Shown here: positions 51,105 through 59,732 of the stretch, piece by piece | Position numbering within the stretch: the stretch's first letter is position 1 | Layout of the letters: the number at the start of each line of letters is the position of its first letter | Assembly: GCF_024623785.1 (NCBI RefSeq) | Contig: NZ_JANKBZ010000034.1 | Location: forward strand, 62,001-126,000 | Reading direction: 5' to 3' | Length of the DNA: 64,000 bases | DNA from: Archangium lipolyticum | Lineage (GTDB): Bacteria; Myxococcota; Myxococcia; Myxococcales; Myxococcaceae | The notes under the pieces: generated by a model | What the model saw: the letters and a program-made list of their open reading frames with translations, nothing else | Database searches by the model: none | What the model was told of the DNA's origin: nothing | Position numbers and translations under genes: made by a program

Positions 51105-52469
51105 ATGCCCCCGCGCCTCTTCCTGATTCCCCTCCTCCTGCCCGCCCTCGCGGCGCTCGTCCTCTTCCTGCTGCTGGGCTGGAGGATGGACGCCGTCTAC
51201 GTGGCGCTCGCCACCCTCTCCGCCTCCGCGCTGACGCTGGTGGCCAGCCGGGACGCGCTCAAACGGCAGATCCTCACACTGGCCCGGCAGGTCCGCACCC
51301 GCGCCGAGGGCACCCCCGCTCCAGGTAGCGGCGAGGACGAGCGCGACCGGCTCGAGGAGGTGGCCAACCTCAAGGGCGCCATCGACACGCTCCACCACCA
51401 GCTCTCCGCGCGCAACGCCGGACTCGACCAGGAGGCGCGCATCCTCACCGCCGTGCTGGACGGCATGGCCGAGGGCCTCTGGGTGACGGACGCCGAGGGC
51501 ACCGTGGTGCGCCACAACGACGCGCTGCGCGGCATGCTCCAGACGGCCGGGCACATCGTCGGCCAGCGTCCCCTCGCGCTGCTGCGCAACGAGGCCCTCA
51601 ACGAGGCCGTCACCCGCGCCTGCCGGGAGGGCGCCGCCACCCGGCTCGAGCTGACGCTGGAGGGCCTGTTCCCCCGCACGCTCGCCATCCGGGTGACTGC
51701 CCTGGGGAGGGACCTGCCCGGCAGCGCCGCCGTCTTCCACGACGTCACCGAGCTGCGCCACCTGGAGAAGGTCCGCAAGGACTTCGTCGCCAACGTCTCC
51801 CACGAGCTGCGCACCCCCATCACCGCCATCCGCGGCTACGCCGAGACGCTCCAGGGCGGCGCCCTGAAGGATCCCAACGTGGCGCCCAAGATGGTGGACA
51901 TCATCCACCGCCAGTCCGAGCGCCTCTCGGAGCTCGTCGAGGACCTGCTGGAGCTGTCCCGGCTGGAGTCCCGCGAGGTGAAGCTGAAGGTGACGGACGT
52001 GCCCCTGGCGACGGCCGCCTCCCGGGCGGCCGAGGTGGTCCGGCCCAAGGCGCAGGGCAAGAACATTACGCTCGAGCTGAACGTCCCCCAGGGGCTGGTG
52101 GGCCGGGGAGACGAGCGGGGACTGGAGCAGGTGCTGCTCAACCTGCTGGACAACGCGGTGAAGTACACGCCCGAGGGGGGCCGGGTGATGGTGCTGGCCG
52201 GCCAGGAGGACGGGCGGTGCGTGGTGCACATCCGGGACACCGGGGTGGGCATCGAGCCCAAGCACCTGGCCCGTATCTTCGAGCGCTTCTACCGGGTGGA
52301 CAAGGGACGCAGCCGGGACATGGGGGGGACGGGCCTGGGCCTGTCCATCGTCAAGCACCTGATGAGCGCCATGGGGGGCGAGGTGAAGGTCGAGAGCCAG
52401 CCGAACGAGGGCTCTACCTTCACGATTTTCCTTCCAGTGTCTGTGCCCACGGCGACGGCGGCGGGTTAG
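51105..52469 (+). CDS. phoR: PhoR-type sensor histidine kinase
   Basis: A 454-residue kinase. Two hydrophobic N-terminal segments (residues ~5-27 and ~30-47) with no periplasmic sensor domain, a PAS-like region (ILTAVLDGMAEGLWVTDAEG), then HisKA with the phospho-His in FVANVSHELRTPITAIRGYA, and HATPase boxes NLLDNAVKYTPEG, RDTGVGIEPKHL and GGTGLGLSIVKHL. This is the PhoR layout, which senses phosphate through PstSCAB-PhoU rather than directly. It follows phoB by 12 bases. Confidence 0.93.
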   Translation: MPPRLFLIPLLLPALAALVLFLLLGWRMDAVYVALATLSASALTLVASRDALKRQILTLARQVRTRAEGTPAPGSGEDERDRLEEVANLKGAIDTLHHQLSARNAGLDQEARILTAVLDGMAEGLWVTDAEGTVVRHNDALRGMLQTAGHIVGQRPLALLRNEALNEAVTRACREGAATRLELTLEGLFPRTLAIRVTALGRDLPGSAAVFHDVTELRHLEKVRKDFVANVSHELRTPITAIRGYAETLQGGALKDPNVAPKMVDIIHRQSERLSELVEDLLELSRLESREVKLKVTDVPLATAASRAAEVVRPKAQGKNITLELNVPQGLVGRGDERGLEQVLLNLLDNAVKYTPEGGRVMVLAGQEDGRCVVHIRDTGVGIEPKHLARIFERFYRVDKGRSRDMGGTGLGLSIVKHLMSAMGGEVKVESQPNEGSTFTIFLPVSVPTATAAG

Positions 52470-52481
52470 GATGGGGCGGCC

Positions 52482-53426
52482 ATGCGGGTCGCCATCCTCG
52501 CCGACATTCACGGGAACCTCCCCGCCTGCGAGGCCGTCCTCGAGGACATCGCCCGCGTCGCGCCCGACTACGTCGTGGCCGCCGGAGACCTCGCCCTGCG
52601 CGGCGCGCACCCGCGCGAGACGGTGGAGCTGCTCTTCGATCGCTGTGACGCGGTCCTCATGGGCAACACCGACTGCTACCTCGCCGGCCACTACCTGGGC
52701 GGCGCCTACCGCGAGCGCGACCACTGGAAGACGGAGCTGCTCCAGTGGACGAGGGATCAGCTCGGGGAGCCGTGGCTCAAGCGCCTGGGGGCCATGCCCT
52801 TCTCGGTGCGCTACTCGCCGCGCCGGGGGCAGGACCTGTTCGTCTGCCACGCCAACCCGCGCAACCTCGAGGACTCGCTGGACCCGACGCTGGACGAGAA
52901 CACCATCCGCCGCTACTTCCAGAACCTGGACGCGGCCGCGTGTGCCTTCGGCCACCTGCACTTCCCCTACCGCCGCCGCGTGGGCCGGCTCCTCATCGCG
53001 GACGTGGCCAGCGCCGGCATCCCCCGGGACGGAGATCTCCGCCCCGCCTACGGCGTCTTCACCTTCACGCCCAAGGGCTGGCGCGTGCAGATCCGCCGCG
53101 TGCGCTACCCGGTGCGCAAGGCCACCCAGGCCCTCACCGCGCGCCGCGTGCCCGGCGGCCCCCTGCTCATCCACAAGCTCGTCGAGGCGCGCTACCGCCA
53201 CCACCACGCGCTGATGGAGGCCGCGCGCCGTCACTCGGGCCTGCCTCCCCCCGGCCCGGTGCTGCGTCCGCCCCCCGGCTCCTCCCTCATCACCCACACG
53301 CCCACCATCGAGCTGCCGGTGGTGACGCCTCCGCTCCTCAAGCAGGCCGTGGGTGACGAGAGCCACCCCGCGACTACCGAGGACGGGCCCGTGCCCCTGT
53401 CCACCGTGACGGACCTGGACGGCTGA
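52482..53426 (+). CDS. metallophosphoesterase (YfcE/MJ0936-like)
   Basis: A 314-residue calcineurin-like phosphoesterase. Metal-binding motifs: ADIHGNLPA (D8, H10), AAGDLALRG, MGNTDCYL, VCHANP and AFGHLHFP. The ~75-residue C-terminal tail is Pro-rich and low complexity. Family members hydrolyse phosphodiesters or nucleotides; the substrate is unknown. It follows phoR by 12 bases and so belongs to the pho transcript, suggesting a role in phosphate scavenging. Confidence 0.9.
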   Translation: MRVAILADIHGNLPACEAVLEDIARVAPDYVVAAGDLALRGAHPRETVELLFDRCDAVLMGNTDCYLAGHYLGGAYRERDHWKTELLQWTRDQLGEPWLKRLGAMPFSVRYSPRRGQDLFVCHANPRNLEDSLDPTLDENTIRRYFQNLDAAACAFGHLHFPYRRRVGRLLIADVASAGIPRDGDLRPAYGVFTFTPKGWRVQIRRVRYPVRKATQALTARRVPGGPLLIHKLVEARYRHHHALMEAARRHSGLPPPGPVLRPPPGSSLITHTPTIELPVVTPPLLKQAVGDESHPATTEDGPVPLSTVTDLDG

Positions 53427-53459
53427 CGTCCGCCGCGCATCACGACGCGGGAACGTTGC

Positions 53460-53488
53460 TTGAGTCCACGGCCCGCGGCGCCTAGGGA
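53460..53488 (+). promoter_or_regulatory. sigma-70-type promoter upstream of the SixA-like gene
   Basis: TTGAGT (53460-53465) and TAGGGA (53483-53488) are 17 bases apart, 11 bases before the ATG at 53500. Confidence 0.5.
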
Positions 53489-53499
53489 CACGGCCCGCC

Positions 53500-54006
53500 A
53501 TGTCCCCTCATCAGATGCCCCTGCTGCTCGTCCGCCATGCGGTGGCCGAGGACTCCCACCCCCTGGGTGACGAGGCCCGCTCCCTCACCGCCGAGGGCCG
53601 CGCCACCTTCCGCTCCCACGCGCGCAAGCTGGCCCGCCTCACGCCCATGGTGGGCATCATCACCAGCCCCCTGGTGCGCGCGGTGCAGACCGCGGAGATC
53701 CTCGCCGAGGCCTTCGGCCTGTCCCGAGTGGAGGTGCACCCGGCGCTGCGGCCTCGCGCCCAGGCGCCCAAGCGCATCCTCCGGCTCGCGCGTGAGCTGG
53801 GCGCCGGCTGGGTGCTGGTGGGCCACAACCCCTCGCTCGCCCGCGCCGGTGCGCTCGCCCTGGACATGGACGAGCTGCCCGACAAGCTGCGCAAGGGCGC
53901 CGCGCTCGCCATCCACCCCGAGGGGAAGGGCAAGCACTTCTCCTTCGCCTGGCTGGCGGCACCGGGCCGCTACCTCCAGCGCTCCGAGGACCTTCACCGC
54001 GCGTGA
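53500..54006 (+). CDS. SixA-like phosphohistidine phosphatase
   Basis: A 168-residue branch-1 histidine phosphatase: LLLVRHAVAEDSHP supplies the RH core, ITSPLVRAVQTAEILAEAF supplies the Arg, and VLVGHNPSLAR supplies the second His. The form with RHAVAE and no long insertion is the SixA type, which dephosphorylates phosphohistidine in relay proteins; other small substrates are possible. Its place between PhoR and the second PhoB makes a role in tuning that signalling plausible (inference). Confidence 0.88.
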   Translation: MSPHQMPLLLVRHAVAEDSHPLGDEARSLTAEGRATFRSHARKLARLTPMVGIITSPLVRAVQTAEILAEAFGLSRVEVHPALRPRAQAPKRILRLARELGAGWVLVGHNPSLARAGALALDMDELPDKLRKGAALAIHPEGKGKHFSFAWLAAPGRYLQRSEDLHRA

Positions 54007-54011
54007 GTGAT

Positions 54012-54038
54012 GTCACGCACTTGTCGCAAGCACGTCAC
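54012..54038 (+). promoter_or_regulatory. Pho-box-like repeat upstream of the second phoB-type gene
   Basis: GTCAC at 54012, GTCGC at 54023 and GTCAC at 54034, at exact 11-base steps. It is 38 bases before the second phoB-type start codon. Confidence 0.75.
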
Positions 54039-54075
54039 CGGAACGCAAACGGCGGTGTCCAGAGTGCGCGCCGCC

Positions 54076-54765
54076 ATGCCCCACGTCCTCATCGTCGACG
54101 ACGAGCGCGATCTCGCCGAGCTCATCGATTTCAATCTCCGAGCAGCTGGCTTCTCCACCCGCGTCGCGCCCACGGGCGAGGCCGCGCTCACCGCCGCGCG
54201 CGAGCAGCGGATGGATCTGGTCCTCCTGGATCTGATGTTGCCGGACATCTCCGGCGTGGAGGTCTGCCGCCAGCTGCGTGCCGCCGCCAACACCCGTGAC
54301 GTCCTCATCGTCATGCTCACCGCCAAGGGAGAGGAGGCCGACCGCGTGCGCGGCTTCGAGGTAGGTGCCGACGACTACGTCACCAAGCCCTTCAGCGTCC
54401 GTGAGCTCGTCCTGCGCCTCAAGGCCATCCTCCGCCGCAGCAGCCCCGCGCGCGACGAGTCCGCGCCCCTCAAGCTGGGCCCTCTCGCGCTCGACATCTC
54501 CGCCCACCGCTTCTACGTGGAGGGCAAGGAGGTCATCCTCACCGCGCTGGAGTTCCGCCTGCTGGAGCACCTCATGGCCCGCGTGGGCCGGGTGCAGTCC
54601 CGCGAGCAGCTCCTCGAGGAGGTCTGGGGCCTGTCCAGCTCCCTGGAGACACGCACCATCGACACCCACGTCATGCGCCTGCGCGACAAGCTCGGCTCCG
54701 CGCGTGCCTACCTCGAGACAGTTCGCGGCGTGGGCTATCGCATCGTCGACCCGAATGTCGTCTGA
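54076..54765 (+). CDS. PhoB-type response regulator (second copy)
   Basis: A 229-residue OmpR/PhoB-type regulator similar to the first copy: VLIVDDERD, D52 in LLDLMLPDISG, Lys in YVTKPFSV, LTALEFRLLEHLM, ETRTIDTHVMRLRDKLG, TVRGVGYRI. The start ATG 54076 (MPHVLIVDDE) is chosen as the normal family N-terminus. No kinase is adjacent to it except phoR, 1.6 kb upstream, so PhoR may feed both. A Pho box precedes it and another follows it. Confidence 0.92.
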   Translation: MPHVLIVDDERDLAELIDFNLRAAGFSTRVAPTGEAALTAAREQRMDLVLLDLMLPDISGVEVCRQLRAAANTRDVLIVMLTAKGEEADRVRGFEVGADDYVTKPFSVRELVLRLKAILRRSSPARDESAPLKLGPLALDISAHRFYVEGKEVILTALEFRLLEHLMARVGRVQSREQLLEEVWGLSSSLETRTIDTHVMRLRDKLGSARAYLETVRGVGYRIVDPNVV

Positions 54766-54773
54766 GTCCCGTC

Positions 54774-54811
54774 GTTACCCAATTGTCACGCACCGGCCCT
54801 CAAACGGTCAC
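54774..54811 (+). promoter_or_regulatory. Pho-box-like repeat upstream of the porin-pst operon
   Basis: Units at 11-base steps: GTTAC 54774, GTCAC 54785, GCCCT (degenerate) 54796, GTCAC 54807. A TACATG hexamer ten bases after the last unit (54822-54827) could be the -10. Confidence 0.75.
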
Positions 54812-54881
54812 GAACGAGCCGTACATGGTCCGCGGCTTTGAACAACGGACAGAAAAAGACAACCGGAGCCCCCTCCACGTG

Positions 54882-56084
54882 ATGCGCAACCTGATTGCCG
54901 CGATTCTGACATTCACCTCTGGCGCCGCCCTGGCCCAGGAGGCCACGCCCGCTCCCGAGGCCGCCCCCGCCACGGAAGCGGCCCCCGCCACGCCGAACAC
55001 CGACGAGCGGGTGACCAACACCGAGGGCAAGGTCGCCTCCATCGAGGAGCAGCTGGCCGAGATCAAGAGCATCCTCTCCCCGCTCACGAAGCTGAAGTTC
55101 TCCGGCTACGTGCAGGCCCGCTACCAGTGGGAGGAGTCGCGCGAGGATGGCACCGGCGGCTACAGCCGCTTCCTGGTCCGCCGCGGCCGTCTCAAGGCCA
55201 CCTACACCGGCGACCTCGTGCAGTACATGTTGCAGATCGACGCCGTCCCCACCGGCGTGACGGTGCGGGACGCGGAGGCCACGCTCTTCATCCCCGGCAC
55301 GAAGCAGAACATGTCGGTGACGCTGGGCCAGATGAAGTGGCCGTTCGGCTACGAGTCGGTGCAGTCCTCCAGCGACCGTGAGTTCCCCGAGCGCACCCGC
55401 GTGGTCCGCGCCTTCCTCCCCGACGAGCGGGACCGCGGCGTCAAGTACGCGGGCAAGTTCGGCTTCTTCCGCCTGGGCGTCGGCCTCTTCGACGGCAACG
55501 GCATGAGCTACCCGGGCTCCGTCGGCGTCGACAACGACAAGGAGAAGGACTTCGTCGGCCGCGCCGGGTTCGACTTGAAGTGGATCTCCGGCGGCGTCTC
55601 CGGCTGGTACGGCCACACCATGGGCCGGGGTGCCGGTGAGACGTACCGGCACGCCCACGAGCGCAGCCGCGTCGGTGCGGACCTCCAGGTCTACCTGGAC
55701 TTCCTGCCCATCGGCGCCACCGCCATCAAGGGTGAGTACATCAAGGGCAAGACGTACGTGAGCAATGGCGCCGAGCTGCTCGACCGCCAGGCCAGCGGCT
55801 GGTACGCGCTGCTGGTGCAGAACATCGGCCTCACCAACGCGGTGGCCGTGCGCTACGACTACTTCGATGCTGCCACCGGTATCCCGGCCACCGCCGCCGC
55901 ACCGGGCTCGGATCGCCCGGCCGGCACCAACGCCATCGGCACCATCGGCGCCACCGCCATCCACTACTTCGGTGAGAACCTGAAGCTCTCCGTCACCTAT
56001 GAGCACCCCATGACGGCGACCGTCGCGGGCGTGAAGGACCCGCGCGACAACCTGCTCACCGCCCAGTTGCAGGCCCGCTACTAG
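54882..56084 (+). CDS. OprO/OprP-like phosphate-selective porin
   Basis: A 400-residue outer-membrane porin. The start ATG 54882 gives a normal signal peptide ending ALAQEA. A short coiled-coil (residues ~35-60, EGKVASIEEQLAEIKS) precedes the barrel, as in trimeric OprP-type porins. Barrel landmarks: LKFSGYVQARYQWEE, GYSRFLVRRGRLKATYTG, LGQMKWPFGYE, RDRGVKYAGKF and a terminal LLTAQLQARY with C-terminal aromatic. The gene just before pstS and behind a Pho box fits a phosphate-uptake porin. Confidence 0.92.
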   Translation: MRNLIAAILTFTSGAALAQEATPAPEAAPATEAAPATPNTDERVTNTEGKVASIEEQLAEIKSILSPLTKLKFSGYVQARYQWEESREDGTGGYSRFLVRRGRLKATYTGDLVQYMLQIDAVPTGVTVRDAEATLFIPGTKQNMSVTLGQMKWPFGYESVQSSSDREFPERTRVVRAFLPDERDRGVKYAGKFGFFRLGVGLFDGNGMSYPGSVGVDNDKEKDFVGRAGFDLKWISGGVSGWYGHTMGRGAGETYRHAHERSRVGADLQVYLDFLPIGATAIKGEYIKGKTYVSNGAELLDRQASGWYALLVQNIGLTNAVAVRYDYFDAATGIPATAAAPGSDRPAGTNAIGTIGATAIHYFGENLKLSVTYEHPMTATVAGVKDPRDNLLTAQLQARY

Positions 56085-56127
56085 ACAGCAGCCCTACCTT
56101 TCCCGGAATCGCAAGGAGACATCCCTC

Positions 56128-56949
56128 ATGAAGAACTTCATCGCCTCGATCGCCGCGGTGCTGCTGCTCGCCCTCCCGGGCGCGGCTCGCGCGGGTACCG
56201 TCACCGTCAAGGGCTCCGACACCATGGTCATCCTCGGCCAGCGCTGGGCCGAGGAGTTCATGAAGAAGAACCCCAACACCAAGCTGCAGGTGACGGGTGG
56301 CGGCTCGGGCGTCGGCCTGTCGGCGCTCATCAACGGCACCACGGACATCGCCATGTCCAGCCGCCCCATGAAGGAGGCGGAGGGCGAGAAGCTGCGCACC
56401 CGCTTCAACACCACCGGCACGGAGATCTCCGTGGCCAAGGACGGTGTGACCTTCTACGTCAACGAGGGCAACAAGGTGGACGCCCTCACCCAGGAGCAGC
56501 TCAAGGGCATCTACCTGGGCGACATCACCAACTGGAAGGAAGTGGGCGGCCCGGACGCGCCCATCATCGTCTACTCGCGTGAGAACTCCTCGGGCACCTA
56601 CGTGTTCGTCAAGGACAACCTCCTCAACGGCGACGACTACACCTCCAGCGCCCAGACGCTGCCCGGCACGGCCGCGGTGGTGAACGCGGTGTCCAAGGAG
56701 AAGAACGGCATCGGCTACGGCGGCTCCGCCTACGCCAAGGGCATCAAGGAGCTGAAGATCAAGAAGGGCAACGAGGCGATCGCTCCCTCCGCGGAGAACA
56801 TCAAGACCGGCAAGTACCCGCTCTCGCGCGACCTCTACTTCTACCTGCGCAACAAGCCGGCCGCGGATGCCAAGGCCTTCATCGACTTCGTCCTGTCCCC
56901 CGAGGGCCAGGCGCTCGTCACCAAGGTTGGCTACTTCCCGGTGAAGTAG
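56128..56949 (+). CDS. pstS: phosphate ABC transporter substrate-binding protein PstS
   Basis: A 273-residue periplasmic phosphate-binding protein. Signal peptide MKNFIASIAAVLLLALPG ends near ARAGTV; mature part begins VTVKGSDTMVILGQRWAEEF. Ligand residues are in TVKGSDT, GGGSGVG, SSRPMK and SRENSSGTYVF. Length and fold match PstS-type binding proteins. It is 43 bases after the porin. Confidence 0.96.
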   Translation: MKNFIASIAAVLLLALPGAARAGTVTVKGSDTMVILGQRWAEEFMKKNPNTKLQVTGGGSGVGLSALINGTTDIAMSSRPMKEAEGEKLRTRFNTTGTEISVAKDGVTFYVNEGNKVDALTQEQLKGIYLGDITNWKEVGGPDAPIIVYSRENSSGTYVFVKDNLLNGDDYTSSAQTLPGTAAVVNAVSKEKNGIGYGGSAYAKGIKELKIKKGNEAIAPSAENIKTGKYPLSRDLYFYLRNKPAADAKAFIDFVLSPEGQALVTKVGYFPVK

Positions 56950-56967
56950 GACCCCAGGGCAGCAGGC

Positions 56968-56983
56968 GTCACGAGATTGTCAC
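56968..56983 (+). promoter_or_regulatory. short Pho-box-like repeat between pstS and pstC
   Basis: Two GTCAC units at 56968 and 56979, 11 bases apart. They lie 19 bases before the pstC GTG, too close for an ordinary -10 and leader, so a weak or internal binding site is likelier than a full promoter. Confidence 0.5.
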
Positions 56984-57001
56984 ACGAACCCCGAGGACAA
57001 C

Positions 57002-58018
57002 GTGGATAGACAAGCGGCCATGCAGAGTGAGGGGCTCGTGGAAACGGCAACCGTGGCGCCGCGACTCTCCTCCGTCGCCCGGCGGAGGCAGATCCGGGAG
57101 AAGGTCATCGCCGGCTTCATCACGGCGATGGCCTTCACGGGAATCGCGGCGCTGGTGCTGATCCTGGTCTTCATCGCGAAGGAGGCGCTGGCGATCTTCC
57201 TGGACGCCCACGCCCGCGAGGAGGCCAGCCTGTCGAAGATGTTCCTGCCGCAGGTGGTGCGCGCCGGCAAGCCGGCCGCCTTCGTGTGGCAGCCGGTGTC
57301 CTCGGTGCCGAAGGTGAGCATGATTCCGCTCTTCATCGGCACGCTGAAGACGACGCTGGTGTCGATGGTGGTGGCGGTGCCGGTGGGCGTGGCGGGCGCG
57401 CTGTTCGCCGCCGAGTTCGCCCCCCGGCGGATGAGGGAGATCCTCAAGCCCACCATCGAGTTGCTGGCGGGCATTCCCTCGGTGGTGCTGGGCTTCTTCG
57501 CCCTGATGGTGCTGGCCTCCTTCCTCCAGGACACCTTCGGGCTCACGTCCCGGCTCAACGCGGTCGTCGCGGGGCTGGGCCTGTCGCTGGCGATCGTCCC
57601 CGTCATCTTCACCGTGGCCGAGGACGCGCTCACCGCGGTGCCGCGCAGCTACCGCGAGGCGTCGCTCGCACTGGGCGCCACGCCCTGGGAGACGGCCTGG
57701 AAGGTGGTGCTGCCGGCGGCGGCCCCGGGCATCCTCGCCGCGTGCGTGCTGGGCTTCGGCCGCGCCATCGGTGAGACGATGATCGTCCTGATGGCCTCGG
57801 GCAACGCGGCCATCGTGTCGTGGAACTTCGCGGACTCGGTGCGCTCCATGTCCGCCACCATCGCCGCGGAGATGGGCGAGGTGGTGGTGGGCAGCCCGCA
57901 CTACTCGCTCCTGTTCTTCATCGGAGTCGAGCTCTTCCTCTTCACCTTCGTCCTCAACATGCTGGCGAACGTCTGGACGCGCCGGGTCATCAAGCGGCTG
58001 TCGGGAGCGGGAGCATGA
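57002..58018 (+). CDS. pstC: phosphate ABC transporter permease PstC
   Basis: A 338-residue permease with six or so membrane segments, including ITAMAFTGIAALVLILVFIA, TTLVSMVVAVPVGVAGALFA, and the EAA-type loop YREASLALGATPWETAWKVV. The N-terminal ~40 residues are cytoplasmic. GTG 57002 has GAGG six bases upstream; ATG 57020 is possible. Its stop overlaps the pstA start (ATGA). Confidence 0.95.
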   Translation: MDRQAAMQSEGLVETATVAPRLSSVARRRQIREKVIAGFITAMAFTGIAALVLILVFIAKEALAIFLDAHAREEASLSKMFLPQVVRAGKPAAFVWQPVSSVPKVSMIPLFIGTLKTTLVSMVVAVPVGVAGALFAAEFAPRRMREILKPTIELLAGIPSVVLGFFALMVLASFLQDTFGLTSRLNAVVAGLGLSLAIVPVIFTVAEDALTAVPRSYREASLALGATPWETAWKVVLPAAAPGILAACVLGFGRAIGETMIVLMASGNAAIVSWNFADSVRSMSATIAAEMGEVVVGSPHYSLLFFIGVELFLFTFVLNMLANVWTRRVIKRLSGAGA

Positions 58019-58926
58019 AGAACACCATGCGCCGGATCGTGGGCGGAGCACTCACGTCTCTCACCGGCTTCGCCGCGCTGCTCATCGTGGCCATCCTGGC
58101 CATCATCCTTTTCGACGCGATGCGAGGCGGATTCGGGAACATCACCTGGCAGTTCCTCAGCGAGCCGCCCTCCGATGGAATGATGGGTGGCGGTATCTTC
58201 CCCGCCCTCTACGGGACGGCGGCGCTCACCCTGCTGATGACGCTGGCGGTGATGCCGGTGGGCGTGCTCACGGCGGTGTACCTGCACGAGTACGCGCCCC
58301 CGAGCTCACTCCTGGCGCGCGCGGTGCGGCTGGCGGTGGTCAATCTGGCGGGCGTGCCGTCGATCGTCTTCGGGCTGTTCGGCCTGGGCTTCTTCATCCA
58401 CTTCGTGGGCGGGAGCATGGACCGGGCGCTGGGCTACCAGGAGCTGCACTGGGGCCAGCCGGGCATCCTCTGGGCCTCGCTCACCCTGGCGGTGCTGACG
58501 CTGCCGGTGGTCATCGTCTCCACCGAGGAGGCGCTGCGCGCGGTGCCGATGGACCACCGCACGGCGAGCCTGGCGCTGGGGGCTACCCGCTCCCAGACGC
58601 TGGCGCGGGTGGTGCTGCCGGGCGCGCTGCCGGGCATCCTCACCGGTGCCGTGCTGGCGGTGTCCCGCGGCGCGGGCGAGGTGGCGCCCATCCTCTTCAC
58701 CGGTGCCGCCTACTTCCTGCCCGACCTGCCCAGCAAGCTCAACGCCCAGTTCATGCACCTGGGCTATCACACCTACGTGCTGGCCACGCAGTCACCGGAT
58801 GTGGAGGCCACGCGCCCGCTGTTGTACGCCACGGTGCTGGTGCTGCTCGCGCTCACCTTCGCCCTCAACCTCGTCGCGGTGCTCATCCGCGCCCGCACCC
58901 GCCGGCGCGCCTCCGCGGCCCACTGA
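58015..58926 (+). CDS. pstA: phosphate ABC transporter permease PstA
   Basis: A 303-residue permease, partner of PstC. Membrane helices include FAALLIVAILAIILFDAM and LLMTLAVMPVGVLTAVYL; the EAA loop is HRTASLALGATRSQTLARVV. The typical motif GGGIFPALYGTAALTLL is present. ATG 58015 overlaps the pstC stop. Confidence 0.95.
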   Translation: MKNTMRRIVGGALTSLTGFAALLIVAILAIILFDAMRGGFGNITWQFLSEPPSDGMMGGGIFPALYGTAALTLLMTLAVMPVGVLTAVYLHEYAPPSSLLARAVRLAVVNLAGVPSIVFGLFGLGFFIHFVGGSMDRALGYQELHWGQPGILWASLTLAVLTLPVVIVSTEEALRAVPMDHRTASLALGATRSQTLARVVLPGALPGILTGAVLAVSRGAGEVAPILFTGAAYFLPDLPSKLNAQFMHLGYHTYVLATQSPDVEATRPLLYATVLVLLALTFALNLVAVLIRARTRRRASAAH

Positions 58927-58935
58927 CACCGAGCC

Positions 58936-59715
58936 ATGTCCCTTTCTTCCGCTGCTCCCGCGCGCATCAAGATGGAGGCGCGCGAGCTTACCCTCCGCTA
59001 CGGCACCAAGGTGGCGGTGAAGTCGGTGAGCATTCCCCTGCTCGAGCACCAGGTAACGGCGCTCATCGGCCCCTCCGGCTGCGGCAAGTCCACCTTCCTG
59101 CGCTCGCTCAACCGGATGAACGATCTCATCCCGGGTGCCAGCCACGAGGGCACCGTGCTGCTGGACGGCACGAGCATCCATGACCGCAACGTGGACGTGG
59201 TGGATCTGCGCCGCCGCGTGGGCATGGTCTTCCAGAAGTCCAACCCCTTCCCGAAGACGATCTTCGAGAACGTGGCCTACGGCCTGCGCGTGGGAGGGAT
59301 GAAGGACAAGGCGGACATCGCCGCGCGCGTGGAGAAGTCGCTCAAGGGGGCGGCGCTCTGGGAAGAGGTGAAGGACCGGCTCAACGACAGCGCCATGAGC
59401 CTGTCCGGCGGCCAGCAGCAGCGCCTGTGCATCGCGCGCGCCCTGGCCATCGAGCCCGAGGTGCTGCTGATGGACGAGCCCGCCAGCGCGTTGGATCCCA
59501 TCGCCACGGCGAAGATCGAGGAGCTCATCCACGAGCTGAAGGAGCGCTACACCATCGCCATCGTCACGCACAGCATGCAGCAGGCGGCGCGGGTGAGCGA
59601 CCGCACGGCCTTCTTCTACATGGGCGAGCTGGTGGAGTGCGGCCCCACCGAGCAGATCTTCACCAACCCTCGTGAGAAGCGCACCGAGGACTACGTCACC
59701 GGGAAGTTCGGGTAG
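58936..59715 (+). CDS. pstB: phosphate ABC transporter ATP-binding protein PstB
   Basis: A 259-residue ABC ATPase that powers phosphate import. Walker [20 protein letters not shown], signature [17 protein letters not shown], Walker [15 protein letters not shown] and switch His in [13 protein letters not shown] are all standard for PstB. It is 9 bases after pstA. Confidence 0.97.
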   Translation: MSLSSAAPARIKMEARELTLRYGTKVAVKSVSIPLLEHQVTALIGPSGCGKSTFLRSLNRMNDLIPGASHEGTVLLDGTSIHDRNVDVVDLRRRVGMVFQKSNPFPKTIFENVAYGLRVGGMKDKADIAARVEKSLKGAALWEEVKDRLNDSAMSLSGGQQQRLCIARALAIEPEVLLMDEPASALDPIATAKIEELIHELKERYTIAIVTHSMQQAARVSDRTAFFYMGELVECGPTEQIFTNPREKRTEDYVTGKFG

Positions 59716-59732
59716 GAGCGAGGGAAGCGGAC

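Noticed and set aside
50349-53501. A minus-strand open frame of more than 1000 codons running through the phoB-phoR genes
   Set aside because: It is a shadow of high-GC coding sequence. The composition is Arg/Ala/Gly/His-rich with no domain, while the plus strand has clear PhoB, PhoR and phosphoesterase motifs.
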